DNA from: Nevskia soli DSM 19509
GTDB taxonomy: Bacteria; Pseudomonadota; Gammaproteobacteria; Nevskiales; Nevskiaceae
Length of the DNA stretch: 64,000 bases
Assembly (NCBI RefSeq): GCF_000711955.1
Contig: NZ_JONR01000008.1
Coordinates: 62,001-126,000 of the forward strand
Direction of reading: 5' to 3'
Of the stretch, positions 34,561 to 42,110 are shown in pieces. Each line of letters begins with the position of its first letter. Positions within the stretch are counted from its first letter, which is position 1. Below the pieces are notes generated by a model. That model was not told the origin of the DNA. It did not search any database and was given only the letters and a program-made list of their open reading frames with translations. The translations under genes and the position numbers were made by a program.

Positions 34561-36218
34561 ACCGACCCGAACTGATCCTCCCCACCCGTGCCGCCCGGCT
34601 GCGCAAGCTGCTGACCAGCCCGGAAACCTCCTTCATCATGGAGGCGCACAACGGCCTCTCCGCCCGCATCGTCGAGGAAGCCGGCTTCCAGGGCATCTGG
34701 GGCTCGGGCCTGACCATCTCCTCGCAGTTCGGCGTGCGCGACAACAACGAGGCGAGCTGGACCCAGATCATCGAGCTGCTCGAATTCATGAGCGACGCCA
34801 GCTCGCTGCCGATCCTGCTCGACGGCGACACCGGCTACGGCAATTTCAACAACCTGCGGCGCCTGGTGCGCAAGCTGGAGCAGCGCGGCATCGCCGGCGT
34901 CTGCATCGAGGACAAGCAGTTCCCCAAGACCAACAGCTTCATCGACAGCGAGCGCCAGCAGCTGGCCGACGTCGACGAGTTCTGCGGCAAGATCAAGGCC
35001 GGCAAGGACACCCAGTCCGATCCGGACTTCAACATCGTCGCGCGCGTCGAGGCGCTGATCGCCGGCTGGGGCATGAGCGAGGCGCTGAGCCGCGCCGAGG
35101 CCTACCGCCGCGCCGGCGCCGACGCCATCCTGATCCACTCCAAGCGCTCCAAGCCGGACGAGATCCTGCAGTTCGCCAAGGAGTGGGCCGGGCGCTCGCC
35201 GCTGGTGATCGTGCCGACCAAGTACTACAGCACGCCGACCGAGGTGTTCCGCCGCGCCGGCATCAACCTGGTGATCTGGGCCAACCACCTGCTGCGCGCC
35301 GCCATCCCGGCGATGCAGGCGGCGGCGCGCGAAGTGTTCGAGACGCAGACCCTGGTCGGCATCGAGGAGCGCGTCGCCACCGTCAACGAGATCTTCCGCC
35401 TGCAGGGCGCCGACGAGTACAGCGAGGCCGAGCGCATCTACGCCACGCCCAACGCCGCGCGCGCGGTGGTGCTGGCGGCCAGCCGCGGCGACAACCTCGA
35501 CGCGCTGACCGAGGACCGTCCCAAGGTGATGCTGCCGGTGGCGGGCGAGCCGCTGCTGCTGCGCATGGTCAAGGCCTTCCGCAAGCAGGGCATGAACGAC
35601 ATCACCGTGGTGGCCGGCTACAAGGCGCAGGCCATCGACGTGGCCGGCGTCAACCTGGTGGTCAACCCGGACTACGACTGCAGCGGCGAGCTGGCCTCGC
35701 TCAGCTGCGCCATCGACCGTTTCGGCGACGACACCGTGGTCAGCTACGGCGACCTGCTGTTCCGCCGCTACATCCTGCGCGACCTGCTGGATACCGACGC
35801 CGATCTCACCGTGGTGGTCGACTCCACCCAGACCGCGCCCGACGCGCCCTGCGACTTGGCCTATGCCGACCTGCCGGACGAGCGCGGCATCTTCGGCCGC
35901 GACGTGTCGCTGCGCCGCGTTGCCCATTGCACCGCGCCGCAGGACGGCAGCGCCCGCCCCAGCGGCCGCTGGATCGGCATGCTGCGCGTGCGCGGCGCCG
36001 GCCGCGACAAGCTGCTCGCCGCGCTGGAACATCTCCGTAAACAACCCGACTTCGCCAGGCTCGGCATGCCGGAGCTGCTCAACGCCATCATCGACGCCGG
36101 CCACCGCATCAAGGTGCTGTACGTGCACGGCCACTGGCTCGACGTCAACGACCACGCCAGCCTGCAGCAGGCCAGCGATTTCGCCCACGCCGAGTCCTCC
36201 TACGGGAGCCGCAAGTGA
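34557..36218 (+). CDS. Phosphoenolpyruvate mutase fused to nucleotidyltransferase (PepM-PntC type)
   Basis: 553 aa with an ATGA overlap. Residues 1-290 are a PEP mutase TIM barrel with the diagnostic EDKxxxxxNS motif (Glu118 to Ser127, EDKQFPKTNS), plus GSGLTISSQFGVRDNNE and LDGDTGYGNF. Residues about 305-553 are a second nucleotidyltransferase (VVLAASRGDNLDAL, DRPKVMLPVAGEPLL, DLLFRRYIL, LDVND). PepM isomerises PEP to phosphonopyruvate, the committed step of C-P bond formation. PepM fused to an AEP cytidylyltransferase (PntC) is a known architecture that makes CMP-AEP. The gene is central to the operon and its motifs are all intact. Confidence 0.94.
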   Translation: MNRPELILPTRAARLRKLLTSPETSFIMEAHNGLSARIVEEAGFQGIWGSGLTISSQFGVRDNNEASWTQIIELLEFMSDASSLPILLDGDTGYGNFNNLRRLVRKLEQRGIAGVCIEDKQFPKTNSFIDSERQQLADVDEFCGKIKAGKDTQSDPDFNIVARVEALIAGWGMSEALSRAEAYRRAGADAILIHSKRSKPDEILQFAKEWAGRSPLVIVPTKYYSTPTEVFRRAGINLVIWANHLLRAAIPAMQAAAREVFETQTLVGIEERVATVNEIFRLQGADEYSEAERIYATPNAARAVVLAASRGDNLDALTEDRPKVMLPVAGEPLLLRMVKAFRKQGMNDITVVAGYKAQAIDVAGVNLVVNPDYDCSGELASLSCAIDRFGDDTVVSYGDLLFRRYILRDLLDTDADLTVVVDSTQTAPDAPCDLAYADLPDERGIFGRDVSLRRVAHCTAPQDGSARPSGRWIGMLRVRGAGRDKLLAALEHLRKQPDFARLGMPELLNAIIDAGHRIKVLYVHGHWLDVNDHASLQQASDFAHAESSYGSRK

Positions 36219-37381
36219 TCGAGGCCGCCGCCTTCGTCGAAGCCGCGCGCCAGCGCGGCTTTTCTTTCTATGCGGGCGTGCCCTGTTCCTACCTCACGCC
36301 GTTCATCAACTACGTCATCCAGGACACCTCGCTGAGCTACCTGTCCTGCGCCAACGAGGGTGACGCGGTGGCGGTGGCGGCCGGGCAGGCCGCCAGCGGC
36401 ACGCGCGCCGTCGCCATGATGCAGAACTCCGGCCTGGGCAACGCGGTGAGCCCGCTGACCTCGCTGACCTGGACCTTCCGCCTGCCGGTGCTGCTGATCA
36501 TCACCTGGCGCGGCGAGCCCGGCGTGCACGACGAGCCGCAGCACCAGTTGATGGGGCCGATCACGCCGAACGTGCTCGACACCATGGAGATCCCCTGGGA
36601 GATCTTCCCGCAGCAGCCGGAGGAGATCGCCGCCGCGCTGGAGCGGGCCACGCAGTACATGGACCGCGAGCGCCGCCCCTATGCGCTACTGATGAAGAAG
36701 GGCACCGTGGCGGAATACCCGCTGCGCGGCTCCGGCGCGCCGCCGCCGCGCGCGGCCGGCAAGGCCGTGGTGAAAGCCGCTGCCGGCGGCACGCGTCCCA
36801 GCCGCGCCGACGCCCTGCGCCGCGTCATCGAACACACGCCGCTGAAGAGCAGCGTGGTGCTCGCCACCACCGGTTTCACCGGCCGCGAGCTGTACGCGGT
36901 GGATGACCGCCCCAACCAGCTCTACATGGTCGGTTCCATGGGCTGCGTCTCAGCCATGGCCCTGGGCCTGGCGCTGGCGCGGCCGGACCTGCAGGTGGTG
37001 GCGGTGGACGGCGACGGCGCGGCACTGATGCGCATGGGCCTGTTCGCCACCCTCGGCACCTACGGCCCCTCCAACCTGGTGCACCTGCTGCTCGACAACG
37101 GCGTGCACGATTCCACCGGTGGCCAGGCCACCGTTTCGGCCGGCGTGTCCTTCGCCGCCATCGCCGCCGCCTGCGGCTATCCGCTGGCGCTGGAGTCCGA
37201 GGGCCTCGAAGTGATCGACGAACTGTTCGCCGCCAAAGGTGTGCAGGGCCCGCGCTTCGCCCACCTGCGCACGCGCCCCGGCGCCTCGCCCAACCTGCCG
37301 CGTCCCTCGGTGACGCCGGAGCAGGTCAGCGCGCGGCTGGCCGCGCACATCGGCGCGGCCTCGAAGGAAGTGCCCGCATGA
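36215..37381 (+). CDS. Phosphonopyruvate decarboxylase
   Basis: 388 aa from GTG 36215 (GTGA overlap). A TPP-dependent decarboxylase of the Ppd/Fom2 type: an N-terminal Pyr domain (FYAGVPCSYLTPFINYV, ANEGDAVAVAAGQA with the catalytic Glu, MQNSGLGNAVSPLTSL) and a C-terminal PP domain (VGSMGCVSAMALGLAL, DGDGAALMRMG, DNGVHDSTGGQ). It converts phosphonopyruvate to phosphonoacetaldehyde, pulling the unfavourable PepM equilibrium forward. Its position between pepM and the transaminase fits the AEP pathway order. Confidence 0.95.
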   Translation: MIEAAAFVEAARQRGFSFYAGVPCSYLTPFINYVIQDTSLSYLSCANEGDAVAVAAGQAASGTRAVAMMQNSGLGNAVSPLTSLTWTFRLPVLLIITWRGEPGVHDEPQHQLMGPITPNVLDTMEIPWEIFPQQPEEIAAALERATQYMDRERRPYALLMKKGTVAEYPLRGSGAPPPRAAGKAVVKAAAGGTRPSRADALRRVIEHTPLKSSVVLATTGFTGRELYAVDDRPNQLYMVGSMGCVSAMALGLALARPDLQVVAVDGDGAALMRMGLFATLGTYGPSNLVHLLLDNGVHDSTGGQATVSAGVSFAAIAAACGYPLALESEGLEVIDELFAAKGVQGPRFAHLRTRPGASPNLPRPSVTPEQVSARLAAHIGAASKEVPA

Positions 37382-38451
37382 ACCGCCCGCTCCTGCTCAA
37401 CCCGGGCCCAGTCACCCTGAGCGAGCGGGTGCGCAACAGCCTGCTGCTGCCCGACCTGTGCCACCGCGAAGGTGAGTTCTTCGACCTCCAGGACGAAATC
37501 CGCGAGCGCCTGCTCGGCGTCTACGGCCTCGATCCGGCGACCTGGTCGGCGGTGCTGCTCACCGGTTCCGGTACCGCCGCGGTCGAAGCCATGCTGTCCA
37601 GCCTGGTGCCGGCCGAGGGTCGTTTGCTGGTGGTGGAGAATGGCGTCTACGGCGAGCGCATGACCAATATCGCGCAGCGCCACGGCATCGCCTGCGAAGT
37701 CGTGCGCCAGGAATGGACCGCGCCGATGGACCTGGCCGCGGTGCGCAGGCGCCTGCAAGCCCAGCCCGCCATCACCCACGTCGCGGCGGTGCATCACGAG
37801 ACCACCACCGGCCGCCTCAACGCGCTGAATGAACTGGCCGCGCTGTGTTCGGAGTTCGGCGTGGCCCTACTGGCTGACACCGTGTCGAGCTTCGGCGCCG
37901 AGGCCATCGACTTCAGCCGGCCCGGCTTCACCGCCGCCGCCGCGACCGCCAACAAGTGCCTGCACGGGGTGCCCGGCGCCTGCTTCGTCATCGTGCGCCG
38001 CGCGGCGCTGAAGACGGCAAGCGCGCGCACCCTCTACCTGGACCTGGCTGCCTGGAGCCGCGCGCAGGACCAGCGCGGCACGCCCTTCACCCCTTCGGTG
38101 CACGCCTACTACGCCTTGCGCGAAGCCTTGCGCGAGTTCGCCGACGAGGGTGGTTTCGCCGCGCGACAAGCGAAGTACACCGCGCTGGCCGGACAGGTCG
38201 CCGACGGCCTCGCCGTTCTCGGCGTGAAGCCGCTGCTGCCCACCGCCGAATCCTCGGTGGTGCTGCGCGCCTATCACCTGCCGGTGGACTACGCGCGCCT
38301 GCACGACGGCCTCAAGGCCAAGGGTTTCATCATCTACGCCGGCCAGGGCGCCCTGGCCAGCACCCTGTTCCGCATTTCCACCATGGGCGCGTTGGGGCCG
38401 GCGGACATGGCGCGACTACTGGGCGAAGTGCGGAATCTGCTGCCCACCTAG
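37378..38451 (+). CDS. phnW: 2-aminoethylphosphonate-pyruvate transaminase
   Basis: 357 aa with an ATGA overlap. A class V PLP aminotransferase with LLNPGPVTLSERV at the N terminus, LLTGSGTAAVEAML, HHETTTGRLN, ADTVSSFGAE and the PLP lysine Lys193 (TANKCLHGVPG). It interconverts phosphonoacetaldehyde and 2-aminoethylphosphonate. PhnW also acts in AEP degradation, but with PepM and Ppd upstream and no phnX the direction here is predicted to be synthesis. It is the last gene of the seven-gene operon. A short inverted repeat (CCGATC-cc-GATCGG, 38462-38475) follows. Confidence 0.94.
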   Translation: MNRPLLLNPGPVTLSERVRNSLLLPDLCHREGEFFDLQDEIRERLLGVYGLDPATWSAVLLTGSGTAAVEAMLSSLVPAEGRLLVVENGVYGERMTNIAQRHGIACEVVRQEWTAPMDLAAVRRRLQAQPAITHVAAVHHETTTGRLNALNELAALCSEFGVALLADTVSSFGAEAIDFSRPGFTAAAATANKCLHGVPGACFVIVRRAALKTASARTLYLDLAAWSRAQDQRGTPFTPSVHAYYALREALREFADEGGFAARQAKYTALAGQVADGLAVLGVKPLLPTAESSVVLRAYHLPVDYARLHDGLKAKGFIIYAGQGALASTLFRISTMGALGPADMARLLGEVRNLLPT

Positions 38452-38486
38452 CCGATTTGTTCCGATCCCGATCGGCAGGCGCGCCT

Positions 38487-38759
38487 CTAGGTCATCGGGC
38501 GACCGCGCTGAGCGTCGCCGGATGCAGCCCTTCCGGGTCTGGCCGGCCCGCCCATGGACAGCACGCGCCGTTTCTGCAGCTGTGCCTGGGCCTGTTCGGG
38601 ACGATAGCCGCGTCCGCCCGCGTTGCGCCTCAACTCGCGGCTGACGGTGGATTTGTTGACGCCGATGGTTCGCGCGATTCGCGTCAGGCTCAGCCCGGCT
38701 TTCAGCCCGGCGGCTATCCGCAGCCGCTGTTTCAGGGTGAGTTGGTTATAGGATTTCAG
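38487..38759 (-). CDS. Orphan IS30-type helix-turn-helix protein (CTG start) or transposase remnant
   Basis: 90 aa. The frame begins with CTG 38759, which overlaps the stop of the upstream gene (CTGA) and has AGGAGG 6 nt before it. The sequence SYNQLTLKQRLRIAAGLKAG, then IGVNKSTVSRELRRN and GYRPEQAQAQLQKRR, is the N-terminal HTH_38 region of IS30 transposases. The DDE catalytic domain is absent; a Gly/Pro/Arg-rich tail leads to a stop. It could be a decayed insertion sequence whose ATG mutated to CTG, or a small domesticated regulator coupled to the GAF sensor gene. No IS ends were found. Confidence 0.55.
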   Translation of the reverse strand: MKSYNQLTLKQRLRIAAGLKAGLSLTRIARTIGVNKSTVSRELRRNAGGRGYRPEQAQAQLQKRRVLSMGGPARPGRAASGDAQRGRPMT

Positions 38760-39916
38760 GATGTTCCTCCTGTCGGGGCGACGTTGGCGTGCGGTTCCGG
38801 CTGTGATGGACCGCGGGGGATGACCAGCAGGGTTCCGGCGACGGCCTCGAGCATGCGCTCGAGCAGGCTCAGTTCCGATTCCTGCAAGGCTTCGATGGTA
38901 GCGAACTCCAGCACACCCGCGAGCTGTGTGCTGAAGCCCAGCGGCATCAGGTACAGGTGCGGAGGCGCGCCGCGGCCGAGGCCGGAAACCAGTTCGAAGT
39001 ACCCGGGCGGAACTTCGTGCAGGACCATGGCCTTGCGGTGTTGGGCGCAGGCCCCGACCAGCCCTTCGCCCATCGCGATGCGCCGGCTGCCGATCTGTTG
39101 CAGGTCCATGGCATAGGTGGCCGCGGGCCGCAGGCTGCCGTCCTCGATCAATTCATGCAGCACCGCCGCGCAGGCGCCGGCTTCCATCACCAGCACGGCG
39201 AGCATGCGCTCGTCGAAGTCGACCGGGTGCATGGCGGCGGCGCGCAGCGATTCGCTGAAGCGGGCCATCCGCAACTGCGCCTCGACGCCCTGCTGTTCGC
39301 GCTGCCGCAGCTCGGCCAACTGCGCGGCGGTGCGCCGGCGTTCGGCACGCGCGGCGTTCGCCGCCAGCGATGCGCTGTAGAAATAGATCATCAGGGCGCC
39401 GATCGACAGCGTCAGCCAGATGCCGTCCGGCGACATCGCTGGCTGGCCGGATCGCAACCGGACCCATAGATTGAAGGCCAGGATGCACAGGGCCAATGCG
39501 GTCGCCAGGGTGAATACCCTGGGCGCGAAGCGCTGACCCAGGTCGAAGGCGGCCGACAGCAGCAGGATCGTCACCGGCGAGGCGGGGTAGGGATCCTGCA
39601 GGACGATGACCGCCAGCATGGCCAGGTCGAGCAGGACCACGACATAGGCGGAGGTGAAGCGCGCCGCCGCGCGGCGGCGCAGCAGCAGGATGCCGTTGGC
39701 GAGGGCGTAGCAGGCCACCATCACGAACACCGCATGCAGCGATAGCGGCAGCGTCTCCCTGACCCGTCCGGCGAAGTAGAAATAGCTCAGGCCGAAGCAG
39801 GCGAGAAACAGGCGGATCAGGTAGTGGGACGCCCTGGTGGGCGATGCATAGCCCTCCGGCAGCGCACGGCGCGGCTCTGTTTCGGATTCCGATACAAGCC
39901 TCTGCCGGGCCTGCAC
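38756..39916 (-). CDS. Membrane protein with GAF-like sensor domain
   Basis: 386 aa. About six membrane segments (residues about 30-190) are followed by a coiled coil (ARAERRRTAAQLAELRQREQQG) and a GAF-like domain (FDERMLAVLVMEAGACAAVLHELIEDG, IAMGEGLVGACAQHRKAMVL, GVLEFATIEALQESELSLLERML). No kinase, cyclase or phosphodiesterase domain follows; the protein ends in a Pro/Gly-rich tail. It resembles the front half of a membrane histidine kinase or diguanylate cyclase. Its stop overlaps the start of the IS30-type HTH frame, which might serve as output or be chance. Confidence 0.8.
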   Translation of the reverse strand: MQARQRLVSESETEPRRALPEGYASPTRASHYLIRLFLACFGLSYFYFAGRVRETLPLSLHAVFVMVACYALANGILLLRRRAAARFTSAYVVVLLDLAMLAVIVLQDPYPASPVTILLLSAAFDLGQRFAPRVFTLATALALCILAFNLWVRLRSGQPAMSPDGIWLTLSIGALMIYFYSASLAANAARAERRRTAAQLAELRQREQQGVEAQLRMARFSESLRAAAMHPVDFDERMLAVLVMEAGACAAVLHELIEDGSLRPAATYAMDLQQIGSRRIAMGEGLVGACAQHRKAMVLHEVPPGYFELVSGLGRGAPPHLYLMPLGFSTQLAGVLEFATIEALQESELSLLERMLEAVAGTLLVIPRGPSQPEPHANVAPTGGTS

Positions 39917-39961
39917 TGGCGGAGTCCGATCGGCCCGTGGCTGGTTCCGTCGGACCGTCGG

Positions 39962-41014
39962 CTACAGGTGGTACGCCCTGGCGAAATTCCAGATCAGGCC
40001 GGTGGCGGAAATATCGGTGCTGGTGGTGCCGATGATCGGTACCGGCAGGTATTGCAGGCCGCCCGGCCAGGCGTGGCCGCCGCCGTTGACGGTATACAGC
40101 CTCAGGTCCGCTCCGCTGGAACAGCTGGCGAAGGTTTCGAGGTTGACGGTGGTGCCGTCATTGGTCGAGTTCGGCAGGGCGGTGGTGCTCGGCGAGACGC
40201 AGCCCTGCAGCGTGGACCAGAACGAAATCGCCTTGGCGGCGGACTGGATGTCGCTGAGGATGCCCCAGCCGTTGTAGGGCACGATGGGGTCGGTGGTGCC
40301 GAGAATGAACAGCTTGGGTCTTTGTACCGCCGCGGGGCAGGAATTCATGACGCCTGTGCGCACGGTGGCGGCCACCATGCCGAAGGCGGCGATTTTGGGT
40401 GCCAACTCGCAGGCCAGCCGGTCCGACATGAAGCCGCCATTGGACAGGCCCGCGGCGTAGACGCGGGTCGGATCGATGCCGCCCGCCGCGACCAGCGCAT
40501 CGATCAGCTTCGAAATGAATTGAACGTCGGAGTTGTCGTTCTTGCTGGGGTCGTCTCCCCATACCCCGTTCTGCGCCTGCGGCATCACCGCCCAGAAGCC
40601 CTGTGTGGCGACATAGCCCGAGATCACCGCCACGTTGGCCATGCCGGCGGCGGTACCGCCGTTGCCGTGCAGGATCACCATCATGGCGGAAGACGGCGGC
40701 GCCGGATCGGGCCGCACCACGACGTAGCTTCGGCCGGTGCCGTTGACGGTGAGGGTCGCGCTGTAGGCGGTTGTCCCCGGCGCTGTCACCACGTAGGTGC
40801 CGTCGACGCGGATCAGGATTTGTTGCAGTGCACCGCTGGTGCCGGGGATGAGCAGGCCGGTGATGGGGTCAATGATCGGTTGCCCGACGGATTCGGCTGT
40901 GCTGAGCGTTCCGCCGATGAGCTTGCCCAGCAAGTCTGTCGCCAGGGCGCTGCCGCACAGCGACAAGGCCAGACCCGCGAACGCGATCCGCAGCCGCAAG
41001 TTCCTGATTTGCAT
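39962..41014 (-). CDS. Secreted PHB depolymerase/feruloyl esterase-like hydrolase
   Basis: 350 aa with a signal peptide (LRIAFAGLALSLCGSALA). An N-terminal beta segment (about 50-100) precedes an alpha/beta hydrolase of the LpqC/PHB depolymerase type: oxyanion HGNGGTAAGM, nucleophile GLSNGG (VYAAGLSNGGFMSD), Asp in LGTTDPIVPYNG and the terminal His in GGGHAWPGG. Cys pairs suggest disulfides in the periplasm or outside. It probably hydrolyses short polyesters or acyl esters. The substrate is unknown. The gene is monocistronic. Confidence 0.88.
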   Translation of the reverse strand: MQIRNLRLRIAFAGLALSLCGSALATDLLGKLIGGTLSTAESVGQPIIDPITGLLIPGTSGALQQILIRVDGTYVVTAPGTTAYSATLTVNGTGRSYVVVRPDPAPPSSAMMVILHGNGGTAAGMANVAVISGYVATQGFWAVMPQAQNGVWGDDPSKNDNSDVQFISKLIDALVAAGGIDPTRVYAAGLSNGGFMSDRLACELAPKIAAFGMVAATVRTGVMNSCPAAVQRPKLFILGTTDPIVPYNGWGILSDIQSAAKAISFWSTLQGCVSPSTTALPNSTNDGTTVNLETFASCSSGADLRLYTVNGGGHAWPGGLQYLPVPIIGTTSTDISATGLIWNFARAYHL

Positions 41015-41295
41015 GACGCCTCCCTGTTCCTCTGATGATGCCCCGGTCTCTAATAGGCGTGCAAGACGATACGGACCGGTACAGAACTTATACGCCTGCT
41101 CGGACAGTGTGTCCAGATTTCATGTCCGAATCTTGTGATGCTGCGCACACGGCATATGGCTTTGTTTTCGCCGCGGTACCATTCACCAAACGGCGAATGG
41201 CGCCGCGGCGGGCCGGCGAGTGTGTCGCGGGAAGGATTGGCCGTGCCGAAGGCGCGGTGGGGGAAATGACGTTCGCGTCCGGACGGACGCCGCGT

Positions 41296-41970
41296 TCAGC
41301 TGCGGGTGTAAAGCACCTGCCAGATGACATCGGTGACGATGTTTGCGGCCTCGCGCAGATCCTTGTCGCTGCCGTTGCGCACGCGGCGATAGGCGATGCG
41401 CTCGGTCATCCACACCAGGGCGGTGAAGCTCGCTTCCGTCACTTCCTTGCGGATGGTGCCGTTGCGCTGCCCCGCGCGGATCGCATCGAGGGAATGGCTG
41501 GACATCGCCTTGAGCAGGCCGTCGAAGGCCTGGCTCACTTCCGGATCGTAGCTCGCCGTTTCGGCCAGGGAGCCGAACACCGCCTGGTGCCGGCGGTAGA
41601 TCTTCAGGGTTTCCAGCAGCGCGCGTTGCAGTTGCGGCCGGGTTGCTTCCGCGGCGATGCTCCACCAGCGCTGCGTCGCCTGCATCAGCTCGCCGGTGAT
41701 GCTGCGGGTCAGCTCCTGGATCAGCTCCCCTTTATCCTTGAAGTGCATGTAGTAGGTGGAGCGCGCGATGCCGGCTTCCTGGCTCAGCTTTTCGACGCTG
41801 AGTTCGGTGAAGCTGCCGCCGGCGGCGATGAGCCGCTCGGTGGCTTCCATGAGTTGCGCGATGACCTTGGTCCGCTGATCGATGCGGACCGTGCGTTTGG
41901 TGCGTGTGATCGAGCCTACGGGCTTGATACGCGTGGGACGGGTCACGGGGCGCGCTGTTCTGCTGTGCAC
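41296..41970 (-). CDS. TetR-family transcriptional regulator
   Basis: 224 aa from GTG 41970; GTG 41946 is an alternative. A basic N terminus precedes the TetR HTH (VIAQLMEATERLIAAGGSFTELSVEKLSQEAGIARSTYYMHFKDKGELI), then a helical ligand-binding domain (about 85-220). There is no divergent partner; tex lies upstream on the same strand 140 bp away and the esterase downstream. The target is unknown. A longer frame to 42783 runs antiparallel-shadowed through tex and is rejected. Confidence 0.9.
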   Translation of the reverse strand: MHSRTARPVTRPTRIKPVGSITRTKRTVRIDQRTKVIAQLMEATERLIAAGGSFTELSVEKLSQEAGIARSTYYMHFKDKGELIQELTRSITGELMQATQRWWSIAAEATRPQLQRALLETLKIYRRHQAVFGSLAETASYDPEVSQAFDGLLKAMSSHSLDAIRAGQRNGTIRKEVTEASFTALVWMTERIAYRRVRNGSDKDLREAANIVTDVIWQVLYTRS

Positions 41971-42110
41971 AATGGGGCTTCGGCCTGCGCCGCACCGGTA
42001 ATGGCGATGACCGATGATAGATGCTGCGGGCCGTCCTGTCCCTCCCCGCTCAAGCAGCTCCGGCCCGGCATACGGCTCCGGCGGGGCGGGCGCCGGGAGG
42101 ACGGGTCCGT

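Noticed and set aside
31384..38451. Phosphonate antibiotic (fosfomycin-like) or AEP degradation cluster
   Set aside because: No later antibiotic-pathway enzymes and no phnX hydrolase or C-P lyase. PepM and Ppd indicate synthesis, and the CDP-alcohol phosphatidyltransferase points to a lipid.
38462..38475. Intrinsic terminator after phnW
   Set aside because: The stem is only 5-6 bp and there is no T-run, so it was not listed as a terminator.
41170..41213. Inverted repeat near CGCCGCGG between TetR and the esterase
   Set aside because: Arms have several mismatches and are mostly GC; it could be chance in this composition.
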